The notes under the pieces were generated by a model that was not told the origin of the DNA, made no database searches, and worked only from the letters and a program-made list of their open reading frames with translations. The position numbers and the translations under genes were made by a program. A stretch of DNA of 7,389 nt from JASJBU01 sp965372385 (lineage in GTDB: Bacteria > Pseudomonadota > Gammaproteobacteria > Chromatiales > Chromatiaceae). This document shows positions 1 through 6,659 of this stretch, piece after piece (within the stretch, counting starts at the first letter, position 1; every line of letters begins with the position of its first letter). The DNA lies in assembly GCA_965372385.1 (NCBI GenBank), contig CBDVCD010000169.1:1-7389 (forward strand), written 5' to 3'.

Positions 1-1
1 T

Positions 2-829
2 TCAATCGGCACCCGTCGGTCCTATTGCAAGATTTTGTACTCTGGCGGCCAAGTCCGAGGGTATTTTATGCATGTCATAACTAATTTCATCCAGCTCGGC
101 AACCGGACAGATACCCAACAACGAGTTGGTCAGGAACAGGGCATCCGCCGACTTGACCTGGTCAAGGTCAATCTCTGACACAGCGGTCTGCATTTGCAGA
201 TCCTTTGCCAGCTCCAGAACCAGCTCGCGCACCACTCCCGCAACCCCGCATTTCGACAGATCGGGGGTCAGCAGACGCCCACCTTTCAACAGGAAGAGGT
301 TGGACTGGGTGGCCTCGATCACATGGTCCCTTTCATCGAGCATCAAGCCTTCCGGGATCTGATTGTCGTGCCACTCACTGCGCGCCAACACCTGTTCCAG
401 ACGATTGAGGTGTTTGATACCGGCCAGCCGCTCATTTTGTCCCAGCCGGGTGTGACAAATACGCAGTGAAATTCCTTTGTTGAACCATTCGGCCGGATAG
501 TCCGGCCAGTCATGCAGACTGATGATGCGGCTGGTCCGCGGCTGCTCCGGCGGACGGTAGCCTCTACCACCCTGGCCTCGGGTCAGAACGATCTTTATCA
601 CCCTCTGCTGGCGGCCCTGCAGCAGCGAAAGGGCCTCCCGCAGCAGACGCTCTTTATCCTGGGGAGGCAACCCCAGGCGCTGCTCCCCTAACGTCAGCCT
701 GGCCATGTGCCGCTCCCACAACCTGGGGGAGCCATTGACCACGGCGATGGTTTCAAACAGGCCGTCACCATATTGCAGCCCCCGGTCCGCGGCGGCTATC
801 TGATGAGTGGGTTTACCGTTGATCAGCAA
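2..829 (-). CDS. pabC: Aminodeoxychorismate lyase (PLP fold-type IV)
   Basis: 275 aa, complete; the TGA stop is at 2-4. PabC converts 4-amino-4-deoxychorismate to 4-aminobenzoate and pyruvate in folate synthesis, in the cytoplasm, using PLP. The N-terminus (LINGKP, then DRGLQYGDGLFET at about 16-27) is typical of the class-IV aminotransferase/lyase family. The PLP lysine is most likely K139 in GIKHLNRL, and E172-A-T-Q-S-N-L-F is the conserved cofactor-binding segment. The length fits the family (about 270 aa). The start is TTG at 827-829: no ATG or GTG lies in frame between it and the upstream fabF stop, and the alignment of LING with family N-termini supports it. There is no convincing Shine-Dalgarno sequence, and a 6-bp GC stem lies 12 nt upstream. 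It follows fabF by 48 nt and is in the same reading frame. A branched-chain or D-amino-acid aminotransferase is the alternative, but the fabF-pabC context favours PabC. Confidence 0.9.
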   Translation of the reverse strand: MLINGKPTHQIAAADRGLQYGDGLFETIAVVNGSPRLWERHMARLTLGEQRLGLPPQDKERLLREALSLLQGRQQRVIKIVLTRGQGGRGYRPPEQPRTSRIISLHDWPDYPAEWFNKGISLRICHTRLGQNERLAGIKHLNRLEQVLARSEWHDNQIPEGLMLDERDHVIEATQSNLFLLKGGRLLTPDLSKCGVAGVVRELVLELAKDLQMQTAVSEIDLDQVKSADALFLTNSLLGICPVAELDEISYDMHKIPSDLAARVQNLAIGPTGAD

Positions 830-841
830 AAGAGAGGTACC

Positions 842-861
842 GCCCCCAGGTTTCGGGGGGC
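842..861 (-). promoter_or_regulatory. GC hairpin in the fabF-pabC gap
   Basis: GCCCCC at 842-847 and GGGGGC at 856-861 form a perfect 6-bp stem with an 8-nt loop. It lies between the fabF stop and the TTG start of pabC, and its lower edge is 12 nt before that start. The only purine-rich stretch that could serve as a ribosome-binding site (GGGGGCGG) is largely inside the stem. A role in lowering pabC translation is inferred. A weak terminator is also possible, although the downstream sequence CTCTCTTTT is a poor U-tract. Confidence 0.4.
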
Positions 862-877
862 AGTCATCGGAAAGGGC

Positions 878-2119
878 TCAGTCGGCGCGGCGGAAGACCA
901 GGGTGCCATTGGTGCCGCCGAAGCCAAAGGAGTTGGATATAACCAGATCCAGCTGCATCTCCCGTGCGGTGTTTGGCACAAAATCCAGATCGCACTCAGG
1001 ATCCTGGTTTTCCAGATTGATCGTCGGCGGTGCGACCTGATCCCGCAAGGCCAGGATGGTGAAGACCGCCTCGGCACCGCCTGCCGCCCCAAGCATGTGG
1101 CCGGTCATCGACTTGGTGGAGCTGACACAAAGCTTATCGGCATGATCACCGAAGGCGCGTTTGATTGCCATGGTTTCCGCCAAGTCACCCGCGGGTGTCG
1201 AGGTACCGTGTGCATTGATGTAGTCCACTTCCTCGAGATTCGCTCCCGCATCTTCCAGGGCCATCCGCATGCACTTTGCCGCACCGGCACCATCCTTGGA
1301 GGGTGCCGTCATATGGTAGGCATCGGAGTTCATCCCGATACCCACCAGCTCAGCATAGATCTTCGCGCCACGCGCCTTGGCTTGCTCGTACTCCTCCAGC
1401 ACCACCACACCGGAGCCGTCACTCAGTACGAACCCATCCCGGTCCTTATCCCAGGGACGACTGGCTGCCTGCGGATCATCGTTGCGCCGGGAAAGCGCTC
1501 TGGCGGCGGCAAAACCACCCAGACCAACCGGAGAGGTGGCCATCTCCGCGCCACCGGCCACCATCACATCGGTGCGCCCGTGACGAATCATCATGGCGGC
1601 CTCACCGATGCTGTGAGCGCCACTGCTGCAAGCAGAGACGATGGAGTAGTTCGGACCTCGCAAACCATATTTGATGGAGAGATTACCGGAAACCATGTTG
1701 ATAATATTGGCGGGCACGAAGAATGGAGAGATCTTCCGGGGGCCACCATCGAGATAGGCCTGGTAGCTGTTCTCGATACCGGTAATACCACCGATGCCGG
1801 AACCGATCAGGACCCCGATGCGGTCCGCATTCTCTTCGCTGACCTCCAGGCCCGAATCTTCAATGGCCTGGCAGCCCGCGGCTACGCCGTAATGGATAAA
1901 TTTATCCATCTTCTTGGCATCCTTGCTGGAGACATAATCGGTAATCTCGAACCCATAGATCGGGCCACCAAACCGTGTACTAAACGGCCCCACATCGAAA
2001 TGGGTGATTGGCTGAATGCCGCTTCTGCCGGCCAGAATACTTTCCCAGGCAGCTGGCACATCAAGACCAACGGGGGCAACCATACCTAGCCCGGTAACGA
2101 CAACCCTTCTTGCAGTCAT
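878..2119 (-). CDS. fabF: 3-oxoacyl-ACP synthase II (KAS II)
   Basis: 413 aa, the same length as E. coli FabF. It catalyses decarboxylative condensation of malonyl-ACP with a growing acyl-ACP, the elongation step of type II fatty acid synthesis, in the cytoplasm. The thiolase-fold triad is complete: Cys164 in VSACSSGAHSIG, His304 in NAHGTSTPAGD, and His341 in STKSMTGHMLGAAGG, with Lys336 alongside. The glycine-rich C-terminal SNSFGFGGTNGTLVF is at about 395-409. The start is ATG at 2117-2119, preceded by AAGGGG with a 9-nt gap, and the MTARRVVVTGLGMVAPVG N-terminus matches the family. It lies 103 nt after acpP, with a terminator-like hairpin in that gap, and 48 nt before pabC. The His-His-Cys pattern excludes the FabH type, and position next to acpP favours FabF over FabB. 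Confidence 0.97.
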   Translation of the reverse strand: MTARRVVVTGLGMVAPVGLDVPAAWESILAGRSGIQPITHFDVGPFSTRFGGPIYGFEITDYVSSKDAKKMDKFIHYGVAAGCQAIEDSGLEVSEENADRIGVLIGSGIGGITGIENSYQAYLDGGPRKISPFFVPANIINMVSGNLSIKYGLRGPNYSIVSACSSGAHSIGEAAMMIRHGRTDVMVAGGAEMATSPVGLGGFAAARALSRRNDDPQAASRPWDKDRDGFVLSDGSGVVVLEEYEQAKARGAKIYAELVGIGMNSDAYHMTAPSKDGAGAAKCMRMALEDAGANLEEVDYINAHGTSTPAGDLAETMAIKRAFGDHADKLCVSSTKSMTGHMLGAAGGAEAVFTILALRDQVAPPTINLENQDPECDLDFVPNTAREMQLDLVISNSFGFGGTNGTLVFRRAD

Positions 2120-2164
2120 TTGAGACTACCCCTTAATTCATTCTGCACATGGCTGATAGACAAA

Positions 2165-2197
2165 AGGCCGCGCCCTGGTTAAGGAACACTGCGGCCT
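2165..2197 (-). terminator. Terminator-like hairpin between acpP and fabF
   Basis: On the minus strand AGGCCGC (2191-2197) pairs perfectly with GCGGCCT (2165-2171) across a 19-nt loop. It is followed by TTTTG, a short U-tract. CCT/AGG inside the loop could add a small inner stem. It lies 25 nt after the acpP stop and 45 nt before the fabF start. The short U-tract suggests partial rather than full termination. That would fit the known need for far more ACP than FabF, but the function is inferred. Confidence 0.5.
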
Positions 2198-2222
2198 CGG
2201 ATTAGCATCATAAGCTGAGCCG

Positions 2223-2456
2223 TCAGCTATGGGAGTTGATGTGGTCGACCGCCAGTTGTACGGTGGTGATCTTCTCTGCTTCTTCATCGGGAATTTCAGT
2301 CTCAAATTCCTCTTCGAGGGCCATCACCAGTTCAACGGTGTCGAGAGAATCAGCGCCCAGATCATCGACGAAGGAAGCTTCCAAGGTAACCTCTTCCTCT
2401 TTGACACCCAGTTGTTCTACGACAATTTTTCGAACTCGTTCTACGACATCGCTCAT
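2223..2456 (-). CDS. acpP: Acyl carrier protein
   Basis: 77 aa, small and very acidic, the same size as E. coli ACP. It carries the growing acyl chain as a thioester on 4'-phosphopantetheine and is the substrate carrier for FabD, FabH, FabG, FabF and PlsX. The attachment serine is Ser37 in the motif GADSLDTVELVMALEEEF. The helix-2 acidic face and the C-terminal AVDHINSH are as expected. The start is the ATG at 2454-2456, giving the canonical MSDVVERVRKIV. AGGA lies 10 nt upstream, a rather long spacing. A longer in-frame reading from a GTG at 2490-2492 would add 12 residues foreign to ACPs. The gene is isolated by a 207-nt AT-rich gap upstream and a hairpin downstream, which suggests transcription partly on its own. 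A six-codon mini-ORF overlaps its start. Confidence 0.98.
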   Translation of the reverse strand: MSDVVERVRKIVVEQLGVKEEEVTLEASFVDDLGADSLDTVELVMALEEEFETEIPDEEAEKITTVQLAVDHINSHS

Positions 2457-2473
2457 TTTCTTAATTTCCTCAT
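2453..2473 (-). other. Possible mini-ORF overlapping the acpP start
   Basis: An ATG at 2471-2473 opens a six-codon frame (MRKLRK) ending in TGA at 2453-2455. This stop overlaps the acpP ATG as ATGA. AAGGA lies 7 nt before the mini-ORF start, a better spacing than the one acpP has. It could couple acpP translation to ribosomes arriving through the mini-ORF. An overlap this small could also be chance, because the acpP ribosome-binding site lies within it. Confidence 0.25.
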
Positions 2474-2510
2474 GGATGAATCCTTCGGCCACGAATGCAA
2501 CCGATGGAGT

Positions 2511-2539
2511 ATTGTATTAACAATTTTTGCATGTGAAAA
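2511..2539 (-). promoter_or_regulatory. Candidate sigma-70 promoter for acpP
   Basis: On the minus strand a -10 TACAAT (2511-2516, 5 of 6 to consensus) is preceded by TTTTCA (2534-2539, 4 of 6) with a 17-nt spacer. Transcription would begin near 2504, giving a leader of about 48 nt before the acpP ATG. The sequence upstream is very AT-rich and could act as an UP element. In E. coli acpP also has its own promoter at this position. The prediction is by eye only. Confidence 0.45.
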
Positions 2540-2606
2540 GCGTAATCCAAAGAAATTTATCATATGATAAATTTTATTGTACGCTTAATACAACCCTTTG
2601 GATTAC
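2538..2606 (-). repeat. Nested inverted repeats and 22-bp palindrome, fabG-acpP gap
   Basis: Three inverted repeats are packed here. Positions 2553-2574 form a perfect 22-bp AT-rich palindrome (half AAATTTATCAT, then its exact complement). GTAATCCAAAG at 2542-2552 pairs perfectly with CTTTGGATTAC at 2596-2606 (11 bp). AAGCGTA at 2538-2544 pairs perfectly with TACGCTT at 2580-2586 (7 bp). The last two share 2542-2544, so they cannot both form fully. In the fabG transcript either stem would be followed by UUUUC or GCUUUUC, so this may be the fabG terminator. As DNA it sits just upstream of the candidate acpP -35 box and could be an operator. The remainder of the gap, about 2607-2663, shows nothing further I can support. 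Confidence 0.55.
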
Positions 2607-2663
2607 AGTCATTTTTTTCAATCCACTCAAGCTCTACTCTTAGGCATTCTCGAGCATCTGAAA

Positions 2664-3407
2664 TCAGCCCATGTACATCCCGCCATTGACATGCAGCGTT
2701 TCTCCCGTGATGTAACTGCCTGCCTCCGAGGCCAGAAAAACCACCGCATTGGCGATATCTTCAGGCTGTCCCAGCTTTTTCAGGGGGATGTTCTCCACCA
2801 GTCCCTTGCGCTGTTCCTCTGACAATTCGCGGGTCATGTCGGTATCGATAAAACCCGGTGCAACGGAGTTGACCGTAATCCCCCGGGAGCCAACCTCACG
2901 GGCCATGGACTTGGTGAATCCGAAAATGCCCGCCTTGGCGGCGGCATAGTTGGTCTGTCCCGCGTTACCCATGGCACCCACCACCGATGAGATATTGATG
3001 ATGCGTCCCTTGCGCGCCTTCATCATGCCACGCAGTACCGCCTTACTCAGTCGGAAGATGGAGGTCAGATTGGTTTCGATGATACTGTTCCACTCATCAT
3101 CCTTCATACGCATCAGCAGATTATCCCGTGTGATACCGGCATTGTTGACCAGGATAGTGGGAGCACCGAATTCATCGCCGACAACCTTTATCAGACTGTC
3201 GATGGAGGCCTGATCCGTGACGTTCAGGACCATACCTCTACCCTTATGGCCCGCTGTCTCAAAGCGGTTTGATATGGCATCAGCACCAGACTGCGCTGTG
3301 GCGGTGCCCACCACAACCGCACCGGCCTTTGCCAGACCGTCAGCAATGGCCGCGCCTATGCCACGGCTGGCGCCCGTTACCAGGGCAATTTCATTCTCCA
3401 ACATCAT
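2664..3407 (-). CDS. fabG: 3-oxoacyl-ACP reductase
   Basis: 247 aa. It reduces 3-ketoacyl-ACP to 3-hydroxyacyl-ACP with NADPH, the first reduction of the elongation cycle; FabG is a cytoplasmic tetramer in the family. It is a classical short-chain dehydrogenase: cofactor motif TGASRGIG at 11-18, NNAG at 88-91, and the catalytic tetrad Asn113, Ser141, Tyr154 and Lys158 (YAAAKAG). The C-terminal YITGETLHVNGGMYMG is characteristic of FabG rather than of general SDRs. The start at 3405-3407 overlaps the fabD stop as ATGA. GGGAGG lies 7 nt upstream. A second ATG directly follows at 3402-3404 and could be used instead. Translational coupling with fabD is likely. Confidence 0.97.
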   Translation of the reverse strand: MMLENEIALVTGASRGIGAAIADGLAKAGAVVVGTATAQSGADAISNRFETAGHKGRGMVLNVTDQASIDSLIKVVGDEFGAPTILVNNAGITRDNLLMRMKDDEWNSIIETNLTSIFRLSKAVLRGMMKARKGRIINISSVVGAMGNAGQTNYAAAKAGIFGFTKSMAREVGSRGITVNSVAPGFIDTDMTRELSEEQRKGLVENIPLKKLGQPEDIANAVVFLASEAGSYITGETLHVNGGMYMG

Positions 3408-4345
3408 TGCAACGCCTCCCGCGCTTTATTCAAACCGTCAATATCGTAGATCGCCAGGCCGTTGAGTTGTCGGTCGATACGCTTGGTCAAACCTGTCAGC
3501 ACCTTACCTGGCCCTGCCTCAATGATGTTTTCCACGCCCATGTCGGCCATCGCCTGGATGGTTTCAACCCAGCGTACCGGGCGGTAAAGCTGTTCAGTCA
3601 GGTGCTGGCGCAGACTCTGAGGATCGGCTGCCTGGGCGACGTTCACATTGTGTAGAACTGGAATCCCCGGCATCTCTATGTCGATCTCCCTCAGGCGGTC
3701 ACTCAGATGTTCTGCCGCGGGCCGCATCAATGCACAGTGTGATGGCACGCTGACAGGCAGCGGCAGGACTCGCTTGGCCCCAGCCGTCTTGGCCAGATCA
3801 CAGGCTCGATCTACCGCTGCCTTGGCTCCGGCGATCACGACCTGGCCAGGCGAGTTGAAATTGACCGCTTCAACTATTTCGGTCTCGGCCGCTTGTGCAC
3901 AGATCTCCCGAACCTGTTCGTCCTCAAGCCCAAGGATCGCAGCCATACCCCCGGCGCCCGCTGGAACCGCCTTCTGCATGAATCGCCCCCGCTCAGCCAC
4001 CAGACTGACGGCATCCGGGAATTTGATCGCCCCCGCGCAAACCAGGGCGGAATATTCCCCCAGACTATGGCCGGCCATGACCACTGGGGTTGCTCCGCCC
4101 TCTGCTTGCCAGATACGCCATACTGAGACACCAGCCGTGAGCATGGCGGGTTGAGTATTCTGGGTCTGATTGAGCTCCTCGGCCGGCCCCCCCTGTACCA
4201 GTTTCCAAAGATCGAAACCGAGTGCATCCGAGGCCTCGGTGAAGGTCTCCTCCATCAGGGTAAATTTTTCCGCCAGTTCTTTGAGCATGCCGATGGACTG
4301 GGAGCCCTGTCCCGGGAAGACGATACTGAAATTTGAATCGCTCAT
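3404..4345 (-). CDS. fabD: Malonyl-CoA:ACP transacylase
   Basis: 313 aa from the chosen start, close to the E. coli length of 309. It moves the malonyl group from malonyl-CoA to ACP, supplying the extender unit for FabH and FabF. The N-terminal FPGQGSQ places the oxyanion-hole glutamine at Gln13. The nucleophile is Ser94 in GHSLGEYSA, with Arg119 in AERGRFMQ and His203 in VPSHCALM; all are present. I chose ATG at 4343-4345 (MSDSNFSIVFPGQGSQ) over a longer frame from 4408, because the extra 21 residues overlap the end of fabH and have no family counterpart. The Shine-Dalgarno is weak (GAG about 6 nt upstream). It starts 19 nt after the fabH stop and ends in a 4-nt overlap with fabG. Confidence 0.96.
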   Translation of the reverse strand: MSDSNFSIVFPGQGSQSIGMLKELAEKFTLMEETFTEASDALGFDLWKLVQGGPAEELNQTQNTQPAMLTAGVSVWRIWQAEGGATPVVMAGHSLGEYSALVCAGAIKFPDAVSLVAERGRFMQKAVPAGAGGMAAILGLEDEQVREICAQAAETEIVEAVNFNSPGQVVIAGAKAAVDRACDLAKTAGAKRVLPLPVSVPSHCALMRPAAEHLSDRLREIDIEMPGIPVLHNVNVAQAADPQSLRQHLTEQLYRPVRWVETIQAMADMGVENIIEAGPGKVLTGLTKRIDRQLNGLAIYDIDGLNKAREALQ

Positions 4346-4364
4346 GAGTAACTCAATTCGGAAA

Positions 4365-5333
4365 TCAGAATTTGGCCAGGACGGAACCCCAGGTGAAGCC
4401 GCCACCAAAGGCCTCCATCAAGAGGGTTTCACCCCGCCTGATACGCCCATCCCGCACGGCGGTATCGAATGCCAGAGGCACGGAAGCAGCAGAGGTATTG
4501 CCATGTTCACCCACCGTGACCACGACATGATCCATCGGGAGGCGCAGTTTCTTGGCTGTGGCATTGATAATGCGAATATTCGCCTGGTGCGGGATCAGCC
4601 AGTCCACCTCCAGTTTTTCCATGCCGTTGGCCTTCAGGGTCTCATCCACGATGCGGCCCAAGGTGGTAACCGCCATCTTGAATACCTCGTTACCCCGCAT
4701 CTCCATATATGCCGTGCCTTCCTGAAGAGCATCATAGCCACGGGAAACACCGGATGGCACACGCAACAGCCTCTCAAAGGCGCCATCCGCATGCAGATGG
4801 GTTGATATAACGCCAGGTTCCTCGCTTGCCTCAAGTACGACCGCCCCCGCGCCGTCCCCAAACAGCACGCAGGTATTGCGGTCTTTCCAGTCGACGATAC
4901 GGGAGAGTGTTTCAGCACCCACCACCAGGGCCCGCTTGGCACTGCCAGTCTTGATAAACTTGTCGGCCACGCTCATGGCATAGACAAAGCCGGTGCATAC
5001 TGCCTGTATATCGAAGGCCGCAGGTCCATGGATACCAAGCCGCGCCTGCAACAGACAGGCCGTGCTGGGGAAAATCTGATCCGGGGTGGTGGTGGCGACA
5101 ATAATAAGATCGATATCGTCCGGCCCGATACCCGCCATCTGCATGGCATTACGTGCGGCCTTTTCCGCCAGATCGCAGGTATATTCGTCATCCGCGGCGA
5201 TATGACGCTTATGGATACCGGTCCTCTCAACGATCCATTGATCGCTGGTATCGACCATCTTTTCCAGATCCTGGTTGCTAAGGATCTTTTCCGGTAGGTA
5301 ACTGCCGGTACCGGCTATACGGGAGTGGATCAC
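4365..5333 (-). CDS. fabH: 3-oxoacyl-ACP synthase III (KAS III)
   Basis: 322 aa. It condenses acetyl-CoA with malonyl-ACP to start fatty acid chains in the cytoplasm. The catalytic triad is complete: Cys113 in DIQAVCTGFVYAM, His249 in IPHQANIRII, and Asn279 in GEHGNTSAASVP. DQWIVERTGI at 31-40 carries the Trp and Arg that bind the CoA adenine in E. coli FabH, and the C-terminal GGGFTWGSVLAKF is typical. The start codon is GTG at 5331-5333 within a GTGA overlap with the plsX stop. AAGGA lies 7 nt upstream, and the MIHSRIAGTGSYLP N-terminus matches the family, so the GTG is well supported. The overlap implies coupled translation with plsX. The substrate preference (acetyl versus longer primers) cannot be read from the sequence by eye. 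Confidence 0.97.
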   Translation of the reverse strand: MIHSRIAGTGSYLPEKILSNQDLEKMVDTSDQWIVERTGIHKRHIAADDEYTCDLAEKAARNAMQMAGIGPDDIDLIIVATTTPDQIFPSTACLLQARLGIHGPAAFDIQAVCTGFVYAMSVADKFIKTGSAKRALVVGAETLSRIVDWKDRNTCVLFGDGAGAVVLEASEEPGVISTHLHADGAFERLLRVPSGVSRGYDALQEGTAYMEMRGNEVFKMAVTTLGRIVDETLKANGMEKLEVDWLIPHQANIRIINATAKKLRLPMDHVVVTVGEHGNTSAASVPLAFDTAVRDGRIRRGETLLMEAFGGGFTWGSVLAKF

Positions 5334-6352
5334 GCGCTTTTCCTTGTATCTAGATGAGCCTTAACCTGTTTCGCAATGCGAGACGGTACATCGCTGAGCG
5401 CCTCTTTCCGGGCAATGCTGATGGCATTGGCGAAGGCCAGTTTGTCCGCCCCTCCATGGCTCTTGACGACGACACCCCGTAGCCCGAGCAGGCTGGCACC
5501 GTTATAACGCCGGGGGTCGATACGCTGGCGGAATCTGCGCAATACCGGCAAGACAATCAGCCCCGCGGTTTTGGTCAACAGGTTCCTTTTGAAGGCATCC
5601 TTCATAAAGTGGCTGATCATCTTGGCAACCCCTTCACTGCTCTTCAATGCCACATTTCCGACAAAGCCATCAGCGACAATGACATCCGTTCCACCCTTGT
5701 AGATATCGTCTCCTTCCACATAGCCCACATAGTTGAGGGTACTACCCGCCAGTAGATCATGGGCGCCCTTGACCTGCTCATTCCCCTTGATCTCCTCCTG
5801 ACCGATATTCAGCAGACCGATTCTTGGGGAAGCAATATCTTCCACTACAGAGACCAGTTCACTCCCCATGACAGCGAATTGAAACAGGTGCTCCGCGCTA
5901 CAATCCACATTGGCGCCAAGGTCCAGCATGTAGGTCTGGCCTTCAATGGAGGGTAGTGCAGTAATGATCGCTGGCCGGTCCACATTGGGCAGCATCTTCA
6001 GCACAAAACGGGAGGTGGCCATCAATGCGCCGGTATTGCCCGCGCTGACACAGGCATCCGCCACCCCCTCTTTTACCAGGTCGATGGCTACCCGCATGGA
6101 AGAATCTTTCTTGTTACGCAGGGCCTTGGAGGCCAACTCATCCATCTCCACCGACTGTGAGGCATGGTGAATCCTCAAGCGTTCCCCAAATCCATGGGCA
6201 CCCACTTTGGCCTTCAACTTATCTTCCGGCCCAACCAGGACTAGCCTCGTTTCATTGTCACGTTTCAGGTAATCCAGAGCCGCAGGCACGACAACCTCGG
6301 CGCCATAATCACCACCCATGGCATCCAATGAAATTGTGACAGCCTTGCTCAT
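5330..6352 (-). CDS. plsX: Phosphate acyltransferase
   Basis: 340 aa, slightly shorter than the E. coli protein. PlsX converts acyl-ACP and phosphate to acyl-phosphate, the acyl donor for PlsY, and so links fatty acid synthesis to phospholipid assembly; in the family it is a peripheral membrane protein. Family motifs visible are SLDAMGGDYG (8-17), SAGNTGALMA (103-112), DLGANVDC (144-151), NIGQEEIKGNEQVK (182-195), VADGFVGNVALKSSEG (226-241) and GASLLGLRGVVVKSHGGAD (285-303). The start at ATG 6350-6352 gives the standard MSKAVTISLDAMGGD. The Shine-Dalgarno sequence is poor: no GGAG-like run lies within 12 nt. It is separated from rpmF by 97 nt and overlaps fabH by 4 nt. Confidence 0.96.
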   Translation of the reverse strand: MSKAVTISLDAMGGDYGAEVVVPAALDYLKRDNETRLVLVGPEDKLKAKVGAHGFGERLRIHHASQSVEMDELASKALRNKKDSSMRVAIDLVKEGVADACVSAGNTGALMATSRFVLKMLPNVDRPAIITALPSIEGQTYMLDLGANVDCSAEHLFQFAVMGSELVSVVEDIASPRIGLLNIGQEEIKGNEQVKGAHDLLAGSTLNYVGYVEGDDIYKGGTDVIVADGFVGNVALKSSEGVAKMISHFMKDAFKRNLLTKTAGLIVLPVLRRFRQRIDPRRYNGASLLGLRGVVVKSHGGADKLAFANAISIARKEALSDVPSRIAKQVKAHLDTRKSA

Positions 6353-6449
6353 TAAGGTAGGTCAGCCCCGGAGAGTCAGAGGAACCCGGTAGAGGTTGAT
6401 GGTCCACCAGGGCTCGATGTGAGTACGGATATCAGGCTATTAAAAGTAT
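6353..6449 (-). other. rpmF-plsX spacer
   Basis: A 97-nt untranslated gap. On the minus strand AGCCC (about 6410-6414) can pair with GGGCT (6364-6368), and there is a small TGGT/ACCA hairpin between them. No convincing promoter, terminator U-tract or small gene is visible. The weak ribosome-binding region of plsX lies at its downstream end. Confidence 0.3.
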
Positions 6450-6629
6450 TTATTCGCCCTTGCTATCTATCACTTTACGGCCACGATAGAAGCCATCCGC
6501 GGTGATGTGATGGCGCAAATGAGTCTCACCTGTTGTGGAATCGATCGAGAGGGTCTCCCCCTTCAATGAATCATGGGCGCGACGCATACCACGTCTGGAA
6601 GGGGTCTTTCTATTCTGCTGAACAGCCAT
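6450..6629 (-). CDS. rpmF: 50S ribosomal protein L32 (bL32)
   Basis: 59 aa, basic. A component of the large ribosomal subunit. MAVQQNRKTPSRRGMRRAHD at the N-terminus and LRHHITADGFYRGRKV at 38-53 are diagnostic. It is the cysteine-free form, lacking the two CxxC pairs of zinc-binding L32 variants, as in E. coli. The start is ATG at 6627-6629, with AGGAG 7 nt upstream. A longer frame from 6653 would add eight residues before the canonical MAVQQ and is rejected. The stop is TAA. It lies 30 nt after yceD, the usual gammaproteobacterial partner. Between them is a run of eight T on the coding strand (6652-6659) without a stem. Confidence 0.98.
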   Translation of the reverse strand: MAVQQNRKTPSRRGMRRAHDSLKGETLSIDSTTGETHLRHHITADGFYRGRKVIDSKGE

Positions 6630-6659
6630 GGCTGAACTCCTGAGTTTGATCAAAAAAAA

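Noticed and set aside
707..2089. Long plus-strand open frame (460 codons) across fabF and the pabC start.
   Set aside because: It is antisense to fabF, whose catalytic residues are all intact. The translation has no recognisable domain, and long antisense frames are common opposite GC-rich genes.
2457..2492. N-terminal extension of AcpP from a GTG at 2490-2492.
   Set aside because: ACPs start at the MSDVVERV-type sequence, and the extra 12 residues overlap the ribosome-binding region.
4346..4408. 21-residue N-terminal extension of FabD.
   Set aside because: It overlaps the end of fabH by 44 nt and has no counterpart in the family; MSDSNFSIVFPGQG is the normal N-terminus.
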